Shown one piece after another: positions 47,661-59,306 of a DNA stretch of 64,000 nucleotides. Position numbers and translations under genes: made by a program. Below the pieces are notes generated by a model, which was given only the letters and a program-made list of their open reading frames with translations, was not told the origin of the DNA and searched no databases. The stretch covers positions 1,550,001 to 1,614,000 of the forward strand of contig NC_041689.1 in assembly GCF_900005765.1 (NCBI RefSeq), in the 5' to 3' direction. Within the stretch, counting starts at the first letter, position 1. Every line of letters starts with the position of its first letter. Source of the DNA: Plasmodium relictum (Eukaryota; Apicomplexa; Aconoidasida; Haemosporida; Plasmodiidae).

Positions 47661-49198
47661 TTTTTATAAAAGTATTTAATTTTTTTTATTGTTTTTAAAA
47701 TTTTAACCTAAATTATGTTTATAAATAATTAAATTTTATATATATATGTGTGATTTAAATTTATATATACATTTATATTTATAATTAGTATTTACATAAT
47801 AATTTATATATGTATAATTAAAAATTATTTGATTTTTACAAATTTTATTATTTATTTATTTTTTTCTCTATTATTTTTTTAAGAATATAAAATAAAAAAT
47901 ATTAAAAAAAAACCAAGCTAATAGTTGCCATATAAAAGGAAATGATTTATAATTTAGAATGTTTGTGTATTATATTTTATTTTGAATATTTTTTTTTACT
48001 AGAAATAAACGTTAAGATTAAGTAATATTAGAATAAACAATATTAAAATAAAATAATATTAGAGTAAAATAATTATTAAAAATACAAAACTAGTAGAGAA
48101 TATTTTAATATTTCTAATAGAAGACTAAGAATAAAATAATAACAGAAGGTGTATAAAATCTAATAAAAAAGAAGGAAATGTATAAAAAAAAAAAAAAAAA
48201 AAAAAAAGAGAAGAAATAGAAAAAATGGATAATTAGAATATAGAGTTTATGTTTAAAATTTTTATTGTATAATTTTCTTAATTACTTTTTTTATTTTTAA
48301 TTATATTTTTGTTATATCTTTTTTTATTGTTAATGTGCTATTACAATAGTAGCATATGTGGTATTCTCCTTTATCTAACCAAAATATATTTTAATTTTGT
48401 TAAAGAGAATTTTTTTTTTTCATAAAAATTTATATTGAAATATATAAATACTGAATTAAATATTTTAAAAAATTTTTATAGAATTTTATTTATGCTTAAA
48501 AGAAAAACACTTTTTTTTTTAAATTTTTTAAAATATATACTTTTTATTAATATATGATATTAACAAAGAGTACTTAAAGCATAAAATTGTTAAATTTTAA
48601 TAGATTTATTTCATTTTAATACATATCAAGAAATTTATAAAATTAAACAATAAAGAATTTTTTAAATAAATCATATAATTAAATTTTTTTTATTTATCAC
48701 ATGTATATATATATATAATGATATAAAAAATATATTAGTTTTTGCTTTAAAACTCAATTTAAGTCTTCAATGAAGAAATTTATAATTTAATAATCCATTA
48801 ATGCATTTTTATGTATTTATACTAATTAAAAATATTTAAGTGTTAATAAAAAAAGAAAATTTTTTTTCTAATTATTCTATATTTAATATATTAACGTTTA
48901 TTTTTTATAATTATTTTACATTCGAAATTGATTTATAAAGTAATTTTTTATATTAATTTATTCTGGATAATTTTTTTTTAAAAATGTAAAATTTTTTTTT
49001 AATTTTTATATATTATTTTAATTTTATATGATATATTTTATTTATATATTAATTTTATTTTTTTTTTTTAATATTTTTTTTTTTTTTTTTGAATAATTAG
49101 ATTATTTTATTTTAAATTATGCTACATAAAGTGAAATAAAACGGAATTTGTATAATTTTTTTAAATTTGAATTTTACATTTTGTTGGATGTATAAAAA
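47661..49198. other. Tandem intergenic region EDC4-like / PTB-like
   Basis: About 1.5 kb with an A-run at 48187-48206, T-rich tracts at 49050-49090, and a small imperfect hairpin around a TGCTA...TAGCA pair at 48338-48358. It presumably contains the PTB-like promoter. No gene was recognised. Confidence 0.5.
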
Positions 49199-49561
49199 AT
49201 GAACAAAAGAACATTATCAGATGATCAAAATGATAATGAGAAAAATAAAACAGGAGTTAAAAGATATTTGATGAGTAGTGATGACCATTTTGAAAAGCAA
49301 AAATTAAATTATGAAAAAAACTGCGATTCTAAATTGAATTATAATTCATCAAATGAAACAAAAGAAAACGATAATATTAACGATATGAATAATAATCATG
49401 GTAATAATAAAATTGATAGTAATAGCAATAATAATACTAATACTAATATGAATAGCAATAGTTCTAGTACTAATAATAGTACTCTAACTACTAGCAATAA
49501 TAATAATAGTAATAATAATAATAATAGTTATAGTAATAATAATAATAGCAATAATAATAGT

Positions 49562-49626
<65 letters not shown>

Positions 49627-51380
49627 TTCATCTTCAAATAAATATTACTCTAACGATTGTAAAAAAAGAAAAGGGAGGTACTCTATGCCATTTTTAAAAA
49701 AAGAAAAAAACAATGTTAGTACTATTTTAATTTTGACAAACGTACCAAAAGATGCTGATGAAGAAGATATAAAATCTTTCATGCGTCCATTTATAAAAAA
49801 CAAAATACCAGAAATAAATTTTTGTGATGAAGAAATAATAGTTAAATTATATGATGATGAATTAAATGAAAATATGTACAATTATTTTAATGAGCATCCA
49901 ACACAAATAAAAGGATCTTTTGTAAAAGTAAAATTATCAAAAATAAGTGATGATAATAAAGGAAATCTAGATACATATGAAACTAGTAGTAATAATAATA
50001 ATAATTCTAAAGAAAAATTAGAAAAAAAAAATTCTAAACATAACAAAAATGAGTGTTCAAAAGTTATACTAGTATCAGTAATAAATTTACATTATCCTGT
50101 TGATATAGAATTAATATATTATCTATTTAGTAAATGTGGAGTAGTGGAAAAAATAATTACATTTTCAAGAAATCCAGTCGTATATCAAGCTTTAGTTCAA
50201 TTTAAAAATATAGAAACAGCTAAAGAAGCTATCAAAACTTTACATAACAGAAATATATATGATGGATGTAATACAATTCAAATTCAATATTCTTTTTTAA
50301 AAGAGCTAGTGGTAAAAGCTAATAATTCTAGTTCTTGGGATTATACTACAACTAGTGCAAGCAAAAATAAAGGTTTTTCTAATTTTCAAAGTTCTCATGG
50401 TGTTTTGCCTACTCCAACAAGTAAGAAAAAATTATTTTATAAATACGAAATAAAATAAAAAACAATAAAATCAAATAAAATATAAAGAAAAGTAATTTTT
50501 TTTTCAATTATACATGATCTAATTAATTTTATTTTAAAAAGGAAAAAATAAAGATTCAGAATTATATCATTTGATGGAAAGAAAATTTAAGTTAGTAGAC
50601 TTTGAAACAAAGAATCCATCAAAAACACCTGTTTTAATATGTTACAACATACCAAAAGAATATACTGATGTTAATAAGGTATATATATATTATTTTTCTT
50701 CTTTATAATATTTCTTAATGAAGCATTCACAAATTTTAATTTTTTTTTTTTTTTATTGAATAGCTTTTTAATTTATTTAGTGTTTACGGTTTTGTCTCAA
50801 GAATTAAAATATTAAGAGAAAAGCCAGATTCTGCTCTTATTCAATATTCTAATTATTTATATTCTTCATTAGCTCAAGAATGTTTACAACATGCCAAAAT
50901 ATGCGACCAAACTATAGAATTGCATTTTTCAAAAATACATGATATAAGAATTTCATCTCAACAAAAAAAAAATGAATCCTATAAAGCCAAATCTTTTAAC
51001 AATTACGATCAAAGATATTTAGTTCGAGATAAAAATATAATTATACATACATATTTACACATAAATTATTCAATATTTATAATAAATAGATATATATATA
51101 TATACTTTGTTTTTTACAGGTAGCAGATCAAGTAAAATACATAAAAGGAGCTTGTAAACCAACCAAAACTTTATTTATATCCAATGTAAATGAAGAAGTG
51201 AATGAAGAATGTATAGTAAATTTATTTAATAAATATGGAGAAATTAATAAGTTAAAATTTCAGCCAATTAAAGAAGGAAAAAAGCATCTAATGATTACTG
51301 TAGAAATGAATTCAGAAGATATGGTAAGAGAAATTAAGAGAAACAGAAACATAAATAAAAGAAAATAAAATTTAAAATAG

Positions 51381-51467
<87 letters not shown>

Positions 51468-51565
51468 TTTCTTAATAGGCAACGAGAGCTTTGATGGATC
51501 TTCATAATCATTATATAAAAGATCGTGCTATAAAAGTATCTTTTACAAAAACTAGACTACTTTAA
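49199..51565 (+). CDS. Polypyrimidine tract-binding-like protein, four RRMs
   Basis: Five exons: 49199-50420, 50542-50678 (or from 50560), 50764-51021, 51120-51323, 51479-51565 (1908 nt, 635 aa). PTB/hnRNP I-type proteins bind CU-rich RNA and regulate splicing, stability and translation. A long Asn/Ser tract fills about residues 60-155. RRM1 (about 172-250) starts STILILTNVP. RRM2 (about 287-385) is the most diagnostic: KVILVSVINLHYPVDIELIY, then KCGVVEKIITFSRN, then NIYDGCNTIQIQYS and a following SSSWDYT, as in metazoan PTB RRM2. RRM3 (about 434-515) contains PVLICYNIP and RIKILREK. RRM4 (about 553-635) contains KTLFISNVN and KDRAIKVSF and ends the protein. The donor of exon 3 (GTTCGA) is atypical, and the exon 2 acceptor has two in-frame choices 18 bases apart. 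Confidence 0.88.
49500..49630 (+). repeat. Asparagine-codon (AAT/AGT) repeat tract in PTB-like CDS
   Basis: Nearly uninterrupted AAT triplets with occasional AGT/AGC encode a poly-Asn/Ser linker before RRM1. Triplet purity suggests recent slippage expansion. Confidence 0.9.
51382..51463. repeat. (AT)n microsatellite in PTB-like intron 4
   Basis: About 40 uninterrupted AT units, the longest in the window, fill over half of the intron between exons 4 and 5. They stop about 15 bases before the acceptor AG (51477-51478). Confidence 0.95.
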
Positions 51566-52374
51566 AAAAAAAAAAAAATGGGAACTAAATTGAATAGTTC
51601 AAGAGAATTAATTATATCTTTCAAATAAGTATAAAACAGAATTATTGCTATTCAATTTGTTTTGAAATAAAATAGTTTTCAGATATTCTCATAATAGATT
51701 TAAATTTAATAAATTTGCGTATAAATAAACTTTGTATTATCTCATATATTTTTTAATTTTTCTTTTTTTATATTTTTTGTTCTTGTTTCTTTTTTTTTGC
51801 TTGTTCTTTTTTTTTTTTTTTTATTCATTTATCCTTTATTCTATTTTTCTTTTATGTTTCAATATTCTTTTTCCTAATATTCATCTGAAATATTTTTTTT
51901 CTACAAATATATTTTTCCTTTTAAATCTTATATATTCTTTTTTTTTAAATTTTATTTGTATAATATCAAATTTAAATAAATAAAAATAAATAATAAAAAA
52001 AATATATTAAATAAAATAAAATATCAAAATATATATAATAAAATAAACTATAATAATTTTGTTTCTAAGAGCATTTTTTTTTTTTCTGAGCTCTTGGGAC
52101 TTCAAATAATTGTCTAGAATTATTTGTGTACATAAATTCCATAAAATTGTTTTCATTAAACCTTTTTTTTAAAATTCAGATAATTTTTTTATTTCTCCTA
52201 ATAAAATTTGCTTTCTTTTTTTCTCTATATTTCTATATCTTCTAATTCAATTATTTTGTCTGTGTTTATATTATTTTTGTACATTATATATATATGTACT
52301 CGTATTATCTTTTGAATTTCAGTAATTACTTTTTTTTCTGGAATAGTACAATTTTTTTTTTTTTTTTCTGAAAA
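51566..52374. other. Tandem intergenic region PTB-like / small coiled-coil gene
   Basis: About 0.8 kb. It is T-rich (51725-51960), then A/T mixed, with a T-run at 52352-52367 directly before the next start codon. The long T-rich frame here encodes only Phe/Leu/Ile and is judged non-coding. Confidence 0.55.
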
Positions 52375-53066
52375 ATGGATTTAGGTATTTATGAAAATGA
52401 TAAAAGTATATCATTAAATGGAATTAAGTAAATGAAAAAAAAAAAGGAAAAAAGAAAAAAAAATATATTATAAAGCAATATTAATTTATTATGAAAATAT
52501 CGTTTTTAGTAAAATGGTTGATGATGTCTACAATGATAATCTAAATTTTTTGTTAAAGGTATCATATAAATAACTATAATATATTTATACATTTATTAAA
52601 ATTATGTTCATTTTGTTTCCAATTCCAAAGAAAAATGAGAATGAATTAGAAAAGAAAGAAATTGATCAATTCAGTTTTAAAATTGAAGCTTTATTAATAT
52701 CATTAGAAGAGGAAACAAAAAGATTACATGAAGAAAAAGATGAAATGAAAAATAATTTCCAAAACATAGGTTATAAAAACATTTATATAAAATATTCCTT
52801 TTCTTTTCATATATAGTAAATTATTCTCTTAACAGCTATAACATTAAAAAATGTAAAAAAATCAATTAAAAAGGCTGAGCAATATATAGGAGGAAATGTT
52901 AATTTAAAATAATAATGAAAAACAATATAATTTTATTATTTCATATTATATTCATTACTATAAAACAATATTTTTCTTTTTTACTAATTTTTAGTTAAAT
53001 GAAGGAATGATAGAGAATTCCTATAAAATCTTTGAAGATATTAAAAAAGATATTGATAATTTATAA
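52375..53066 (+). CDS. Small conserved-looking coiled-coil protein, function unknown
   Basis: Five short exons: 52375-52427, 52510-52558, 52631-52769, 52836-52897, 52995-53066 (375 nt, 124 aa). I do not recognise the family. The protein starts MDLGIYENDKS and has a predicted helical centre (FKIEALLISLEEETKRLHEEK, about residues 48-68) with hydrophobic residues in heptad spacing. A second helix follows (TLKNVKKSIKKAEQYI), and the tail is acidic and helical, ending KKDIDNL. There is no signal peptide, membrane segment or metal motif. The small size and all-helical character fit a subunit of a coiled-coil assembly such as a tethering, kinetochore or BLOC-like complex, but that is a guess. All five exons agree in phase. 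The exon 3 acceptor (CCAAAG) is weak and the exon 4 donor (GTTAAT) is atypical. Confidence 0.6.
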
Positions 53067-53545
53067 AAACAAATTTAAATTTATATTTATTATTTTTTTT
53101 TTATATTAATTTGATTTTTTTTTTTAAATTTTTTTTTTTTCTATTTTTTTTTTTAATCTATTTTTTTTTTTTCTTAATTTAATTATCAGCATTTAAATTT
53201 TAGTTTGAAGATGAAATGTTAATCAATAAGAAAAAATTAAAGTATATTTAACTGTAACAATGATATAAGTATTATATAAATTATATCAGTAGAGAATATA
53301 AAATTTAAAAAAAACAAATTAATGAATATAAATCAAATAAGACAGATAAAATATTCATTTTGTTATATAAATGAACATAAAATATATGCATGAATCATTA
53401 AATGTATATTAATTAAAAAATAATAATACATATATATATATAAATGTAATATATGATACCAAAAAAGTGTAACAAAATTAAAAAAAAAAAATTACTAAAC
53501 AAAAAAATTATTAGCAGTATATAAAATATTTAAAAATAGTTATTC
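53067..53545. other. Convergent spacer between the two small coiled-coil genes
   Basis: About 480 bases, T-rich at 53090-53175 and A-rich further right, as expected for opposing 3' UTRs. No gene seen. Confidence 0.6.
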
Positions 53546-53917
53546 TTAACTTATTTTCTGATAAATATGCTGAGATATTTCCTTGTTCAATCTATTTATT
53601 ACATCATTTTCTGATAATAAATAGTTTATATTATCATCTTTCATTTGAATTTCATTTTTTAATTTCTTAAATTTATTTTCATAATAACGAACCTTATTTT
53701 TCAAATAACAATTTTCATTTTCAAGTGTTTTAATTCTGTGCTTATAATTTATTATTTCTTGTTTTAATTTAAATAATTCTTTACCTTTAATTAATTCTTT
53801 TTCAAATTTAAAAATATTTTTTTGAAAGTTTATAGCATTTTTAAATCTTTCATTGTCCTCTTCATCTCTCTGAATTATTAAATTTTTATAAGTTTTTTCT
53901 AATAAATCAAAGTTCAT
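53546..53917 (-). CDS. Small coiled-coil protein, function unknown
   Basis: Single exon, 123 aa, on the minus strand. Almost the whole length is predicted coiled coil, rich in Lys, Glu and Asn with Leu/Ile at heptad positions (KLKQEIINYKHRIKTLENEN, about 51-70, then YLKNKVRYYENKFKKLKNEI). There is no signal peptide, membrane segment or Cys/His motif. It has ordinary coding composition, with regular ATG and TAA ends and no introns. I do not recognise the orthologue. It could be a genus-specific cytoskeletal or centrosomal component, but a real gene rather than noise is supported only by sequence complexity, frame length and position between two convincing genes. Confidence 0.6.
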   Translation of the reverse strand: MNFDLLEKTYKNLIIQRDEEDNERFKNAINFQKNIFKFEKELIKGKELFKLKQEIINYKHRIKTLENENCYLKNKVRYYENKFKKLKNEIQMKDDNINYLLSENDVINRLNKEISQHIYQKIS

Positions 53918-54569
53918 TTTTTATTTTTACAGTAAAAATAATTTCCACTTTCCTTTTATGTTATTTACTTTTTATTTTTATATAAAATGCAAATGCTTTA
54001 TCCTTATATAAAAAACTATATATATTATTAATTTTATTATATAATATATACCAATAATATAAATTATTAATATTAATAGATACATATAAACTTTTTTTTT
54101 TTAAAATAATTCTATTGAAAAAATTAATCTATAATTTTTTTTCTTTAACATAAATAAAAAAAAAGTAAAAAAAAAGGAAAAAAGATAGATAAAAGAAAAA
54201 AGGAAAAAAAAAAAAAAAGGAAGAAAAAAGAAGAAAAAGGAGGATTTTTAATTTTTTCGTTGATATATGAATTATTTGTAATGTTTAAAAATAAATTACT
54301 ATAAAAATTTTAGTATATCCTTAATAACATTTTGGTGTGTGCACAAACCTTTTTTTAATTACATAAAAAATATCAATGAGACTTACTTCCATGTAGAATT
54401 TGTGAACGGAATTATGTTTATTACTTCAAAACATACAACATAAAAATAAAATATTTTTTAATTTCGAATTGATTTTTTTAAATCTATTACTTCTGATATA
54501 TTATTGATTACATAAGTATTTTTTTTTTTCAATTTTTTAAAATATAATAAAAAAATATATAAAAAAACA
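53918..54569. other. Divergent intergenic region with GTGCAC site
   Basis: About 650 bases carrying the promoters of the small coiled-coil gene and the PEX4-like gene. It has a purine-rich stretch at 54140-54245 and the near-palindrome GGTGTGTGCACAAACC at about 54334-54349 (core GTGCAC 54339-54344), about 230 bases upstream of the E2 start codon. Confidence 0.5.
54334..54349. promoter_or_regulatory. GTGCAC near-palindrome upstream of PEX4-like E2
   Basis: GC-rich island GGTGTGTGCACAAACC in surrounding AT sequence. It has the GTGCAC core shared with the sites at 5957 and 61658. GTGCA-type words are ApiAP2 motifs. Function is inferred. Confidence 0.35.
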
Positions 54570-55842
54570 ATGACAAAAAATAGACTTTTAATAGAGTCTC
54601 GAGAGGCTAAAAAACAAACTGATCCAGACATAATACTTAGTCACAGGTATATTTAAATGAAATGAAATTTTTGTTATTTTATTTTATTTTATTTTTCATT
54701 CATATGTTCCCTTTATTTTACATTTTTTCATCACATTTTTTTATCATTTTTCTTATATTACATTTTTTACATTTATATTACCTTTATTTCATCATATACT
54801 TTTTATATTTTTATTATATTTATTTTTTATTATTATTTATAGATATCTTTTTTTTCAAAATTTTGCAAATAATATATAAATATTATACTATTTCTCCATT
54901 TAAATAACAAATTTTATATTATATTATTTTACTTTTATTTTTTTTCTTAGTGAACATAATTTACATGAGTGGCAAGCTATTATAAAAGGTCCTCGTGATT
55001 CCCCATATGAAGTAAAAGACATATTCTATATATAATGAAAATTTAATTATTATCTTAATGATTTATTTTTATTATATCATTATACAAATTTTATATTCAA
55101 TCTAAGCATATAAATATACATTATTTATGTATATATTTTAATATAATGTATATGTGTATGCTTAATTTTTTTTTTCCTTTTTTTTTTTTTTATGTATTAT
55201 TTTTTATTATATTTATTATTGTATAGGGAGGAAAATGGAAGTTAAATATAAAATGCAAAAGTACATATCCAATAGATCCACCCTTAATAACATTTGTGAC
55301 TAAATTTTTTCATCCGAACGTAAATTTTGCAACAGGTAAATTTTTTTATATGCCTTGTTAAAAAAAAATTGGAAATTAAAATGTTTGCATATATATATTT
55401 ATGTTTATTTTTTTAAGGAGAATTGTGTATGGATATATTAAAAGCTAATTGGAGTCCAGCTTGGACTATTCAATCCTTATGCCGTGCAATTCTTTTTCTT
55501 TTTACTGAACCTAATGCTGAAAGTCCATTAAATTGTGATGCAGGTTTTAAGATATATATATATATATATTTTTTAATTTATTTATAATAATCTATATCAT
55601 TTGGATATATGCAATAGCATCTAAAATTTTAACTTATTTCTTTAATTTTACTAATTAAGATCATATTTTATAATATATTTTTACTTTAGTTCATATTATT
55701 TTTATTTCATTATACGAATAAAAGTATAAAAAATAAAAAATAATATTTTTCAACAGGTAATTTGATAAGATCAGGAGATATTAAAGGATTTCAATCGATG
55801 GCAAAAATGTACACAGTTGAATATGCGATGCAAAATGATTAA
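54570..55842 (+). CDS. PEX4-like ubiquitin-conjugating enzyme E2
   Basis: Five exons: 54570-54646, 54951-55011, 55227-55335, 55418-55543, 55757-55842 (459 nt, 152 aa), a complete UBC fold of normal length. The HPN motif is at 75-77 (FFHPNV) and the catalytic Cys is at 86 in GELCMDILK. The C-terminal half is unusually close to PEX4 (plant UBC21) enzymes: NWSPAWTIQSLCRAI, then PNAESPLNCDAGNLIRSGD, then GFQSMAKMYTVEYA. PEX4 normally monoubiquitinates the peroxisomal import receptor PEX5 with PEX22 as its anchor. Plasmodium is thought to lack peroxisomes, so the role here must differ, for example cytosolic or ERAD-type ubiquitination. There is no leader peptide or membrane anchor, so it is not an obvious apicoplast E2. 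Splice phases agree throughout. Confidence 0.9.
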
Positions 55843-57404
55843 TAACGCGCTTTTAAGAAAAATAAATTCCCTTGAATATTTATAGATAAAACTTTTTGTT
55901 AATTTTTTTTCCGTTAAAATAATTTTCTATAAAATATATAACTTCTTAACTCTTATATTAAAAAAAATTATAAGATTTTGATATAATAATTTTTTTTTTT
56001 TTTTCAATATAAGACAAAAAAAAAAAAAAAAAAAATAAAATAAATAAAAAATTTAAAANNNNNNNNNNNNNNNNNNNNNNNNNNNNNNNNNNNNNNNNNN
56101 NNNNNNNNNNNNNNNNNNNNNNNNNNNNNNNNNNNNNNNNNNNNNNNNNNNNNNNNNNNNNNNNNNNNNNNNNNNNNNNNNNNNNNNNNNNNNNNNNNNN
56201 NNNNNNNNNNNNNNNNNNNNNNNNNNNNNNNNNNNNNNNNNNNNNNNNNNNNNNNNNNNNNNNNNNNNNNNNNNNNNNNNNNNNNNNNNNNNNNNNNNNN
56301 NNNNNNNNNNNNNNNNNNNNNNNNNNNNNNNNNNNNNNNNNNNNNNNNNNNNNNNNNNAAAAATTTTTTTTTTTTTTTAAATAAAAAAAAAAAAAAAAAA
56401 AAAAAAAAATAAAATAAATAAACAACTTAAACTATAGAACTTTATAATGTTTATTATTGTTTTTTATGTAAAAAAGTAAAATTTTTATAAAAGAAATAGT
56501 CAATTCTATTATTATAGATTATTTTTATTAATTTTTATTAGCATAATTTCGATTATATCATAAATATATTTTCTCTTTTTTGTTTACGTAATAAAAATAT
56601 ATATGGTGTAAATTACATGGGTAAATTAAAATTGAATAACTAATGCCAATTTTTTAATATATTTAATAATATTAAAAGAAAATTAATTTTATACAAAAAA
56701 AAAAAAAAAAAAAAATACTATATATTATATGAGGAAAATAAATAAAGAAATTATAATTCATATGAACCCATGTTTTTTTTTAATTTAGAATTTTATCTTT
56801 GATATCAAAAAAAAAAAAAATTAATACAAAAAAATCAAGTGAAACATAATTTATACTAGAATAAAATAAAACCTATTAATTTTATGTATGAATTAAAAAA
56901 ATAATAAACTTACAATATTTTATAAATATATCTATTACCTATTTTTCATTTAGAAAGTTATATAATGATAATACCATATCAATATTTTAACTGGATTTTA
57001 AAGAAGAATATATATATATAAAATTTATTGAATCATAATTATTATATTTATAAATTAATATTAAAGCTTTCTTAATATATATAACTTATGTTTTTTTTAC
57101 ATCTTGAAATACTTTGAGTTCTTTTTATGAACATCACAAATATTCATATATATATATATATATATATATAAATATTAATTCCTACATATTTACATTTAAA
57201 AAAAAAAAAAAAAAAAAAAGAATAATAAATAAAAAAAAAAAGAAAAATCAGCACTTTTTTTTAAATCATTCATTATATATTTTCTTTTTTATCTTTAACG
57301 ATTAAAAAAGTTTAAATATAAAAAATTGAAAAAATTAATGTTTTTTTTTTTTAATTAGTGTGGTGCCATATATATGTATGTAAATTTTAATTTTCTTTAT
57401 TTTA
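55843..57404. other. Convergent intergenic spacer with assembly gap
   Basis: About 1.6 kb between convergent 3' ends. Apart from the 300 unknown bases it contains A-runs (56008-56035, 56382-56410, 56696-56715, 57199-57219) and AT tracts (57148-57170). No gene was recognised in the sequenced part. Confidence 0.55.
56059..56358. other. Assembly gap (300 N)
   Basis: Exactly 300 consecutive N characters, most likely a fixed-size placeholder rather than a measured length. Both flanks show the same order of elements: a T-run, an A-run, then TAAAATAAATAAA. Confidence 0.98.
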
Positions 57405-59306
57405 TTACCTCCTATATTTTTCTCTCATAGCCATTTCACGCATCTGTTTTTCTTTCATTCTTTGTCTCATTTGCATTTTCTCAGATTCTTTTACCCACCA
57501 TGGTTTATAATTACTAGATTCTCTACGTTTTCTTCTTGATGAATAAGATGAATCACTAAAACTAGAAGAAGAATTACGATATTTTTTTTTTTTTTTTTTT
57601 TTATACCTCATCTTTTCTGATTTATATGAACTTCTTGAATTGCTTTTGCTATAATAATAACTCCTTGAGCGACTTTTATATTTTCTTCTCTTTTTACTAC
57701 TATGTTTTTTTTGAATTTTTTTTTTTCTAGAGCTGGTTTTACTACTTCTTCTATAACTATCATCGTCGCTACTTGATCTGCTACTTTTATGAGAATAACT
57801 TTTTCCACTTGAAACAGAACTACTATATTTACTTTTAGAATTTTTTCTTTTTATTTTTTTTTTCTTTTCTTCTTCACAACTTTTATCTTCTGGAACATCA
57901 CTTTTTTTCAGTTTAATATCATTAGAATCGTTTATTATCTCTTTTTTTGTTTCATCTGTACATTTTTCTACATTTTTATTCTCATCATTTTCTATATTTG
58001 CATTCAGTAAAAAAGGGTTAGTTTTCACTAAGTTATTTACTAAAAGTAAATTTGGTTTATACATAGCACATAATTTCAATGTTAACTTTTCTTTTAATGC
58101 TAAAACTTTTTCTACTTTTTCATTAACTGTTTGTTTATTAGCCACATTTACATCATCTTTACTATTACTATAAAGTGAAAAATTATTTTTTAAAATATCT
58201 TTTTCATTAATTAAGCTATATGCATCTCTTATACATATCTCATTTTTTCCTACTTTAAATCCGTTCAAATTTAAAGCAGCTTTTGCGTGCTCTTCATTTT
58301 TAAATTCAACAAAAGCAGTATGCACCTTTTTATGTTCATTATACTGAATTTTATAATTTGTTGTTTTTCCTACATTTTTAAAAAATTTCTTTATATCCTC
58401 TTCATCAAACTATAAAAAAATAAAATAAATAAAATAATATAGAAAAAAGAAATAAGCAAATATATATATATATTTTTGAAATTACATTTTCAGGTATATT
58501 TTCCATATAAACAATTTTTGAGAAAACATCAAATTTGTTATTTTTTGCGTTCAATGAATTTTGAAAATCAACTAATCCTTTTTTTTGTTCTGAAACCAGT
58601 TGCTTTTGCAATAATATATTTTGTATGTTCTAAATTTAGAAAAAAAAATGATGAATTAAAATAATAAGGAAAATGAAAAATGGTATGAATATAAAATAAA
58701 GTAATTGAAAAAAAAAAATAAATAAATTTAAATGAAAAGAAATTTTCACAACATATTTTTATAATTATATAACCTGGTTTGGAATATTATTATGTATATT
58801 GTTATTAACATGAATATTTCTTAAATCCGAATTATTTAGAAATTTTTCATTTTCAGTATTAGAAATTTCATTGAAATTCTGATTATGAGAAATTGGTTCA
58901 ATAACTGTTACAACCATTGGAACGTTTAATAAAAGTTCTCCATTTAATCTTGAGGCTTTTGTTATTCCTTCAGAACTTTTAAATTCTATTTGACAATATT
59001 TTTGATTTTTTCCTGGAAAACTAATGTAGATAAAAAAAAAAAATATATTATTTTTGTTTTCATTTATTAGCATGAGACTATTTTCATTTTCATAAATATA
59101 TAAATTTAATCTTCACACTAAATGAGTAATTATATACGTAAGTATATGTAAATAAAAAAATTATGCTTTATAATTATTTACTTCTTGAAAGTAATACTAA
59201 TTATTTCATCACATGATTCAAATTTTTCTTTTATATCTTTTTCTGATACATCTGTTGAAAGATTCTTTACATATACTACATTAGCTATGCTGAAATTTAA
59301 ACTCAT
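57405..59306 (-). CDS. RNA-binding protein with two RRMs and RS-rich tail (SREK1-like splicing factor)
   Basis: Four exons: 59306-59182, 59020-58774, 58629-58486, 58409-57405 (1521 nt, 506 aa). RRM1 (about 9-85) begins VVYVKNLSTDVSEKDIKEKF and has YCQIEF as its RNP1-like strand. RRM2 (about 158-240) begins IVYMENIPENFDEEDIKKFF and has TAFVEFKNEEHAKAAL. The C-terminal ~150 residues are Ser/Arg/Lys-rich with SRS and SSR runs, then a conserved-looking end with WWVKESEKMQMR. Two RRMs followed by an RS-type domain suggest a nuclear splicing regulator. The RRM pattern is closest to SREK1/SRSF11 proteins as I remember them. SR-rich tails are normally phosphorylated by SRPK/CLK kinases. The RS region contains a poly-Lys run encoded by a long T-run on the plus strand (57583-57602), an assembly-error-prone place. 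Confidence 0.85.

Noticed and set aside
51260..51511. 83-residue frame with a long Ile-Tyr repeat
   Set aside because: Simple translation of the (AT)n tract in a PTB intron plus antisense exon sequence.
54662..54907. 81-residue Phe/Tyr/Leu-rich frame on the plus strand
   Set aside because: It is the first intron of the PEX4-like gene, between the donor at 54647 and the acceptor at 54950.
55958..56425. 155-residue frame across the N run
   Set aside because: Exists only because unknown bases cannot give stops. The flanks are homopolymers.
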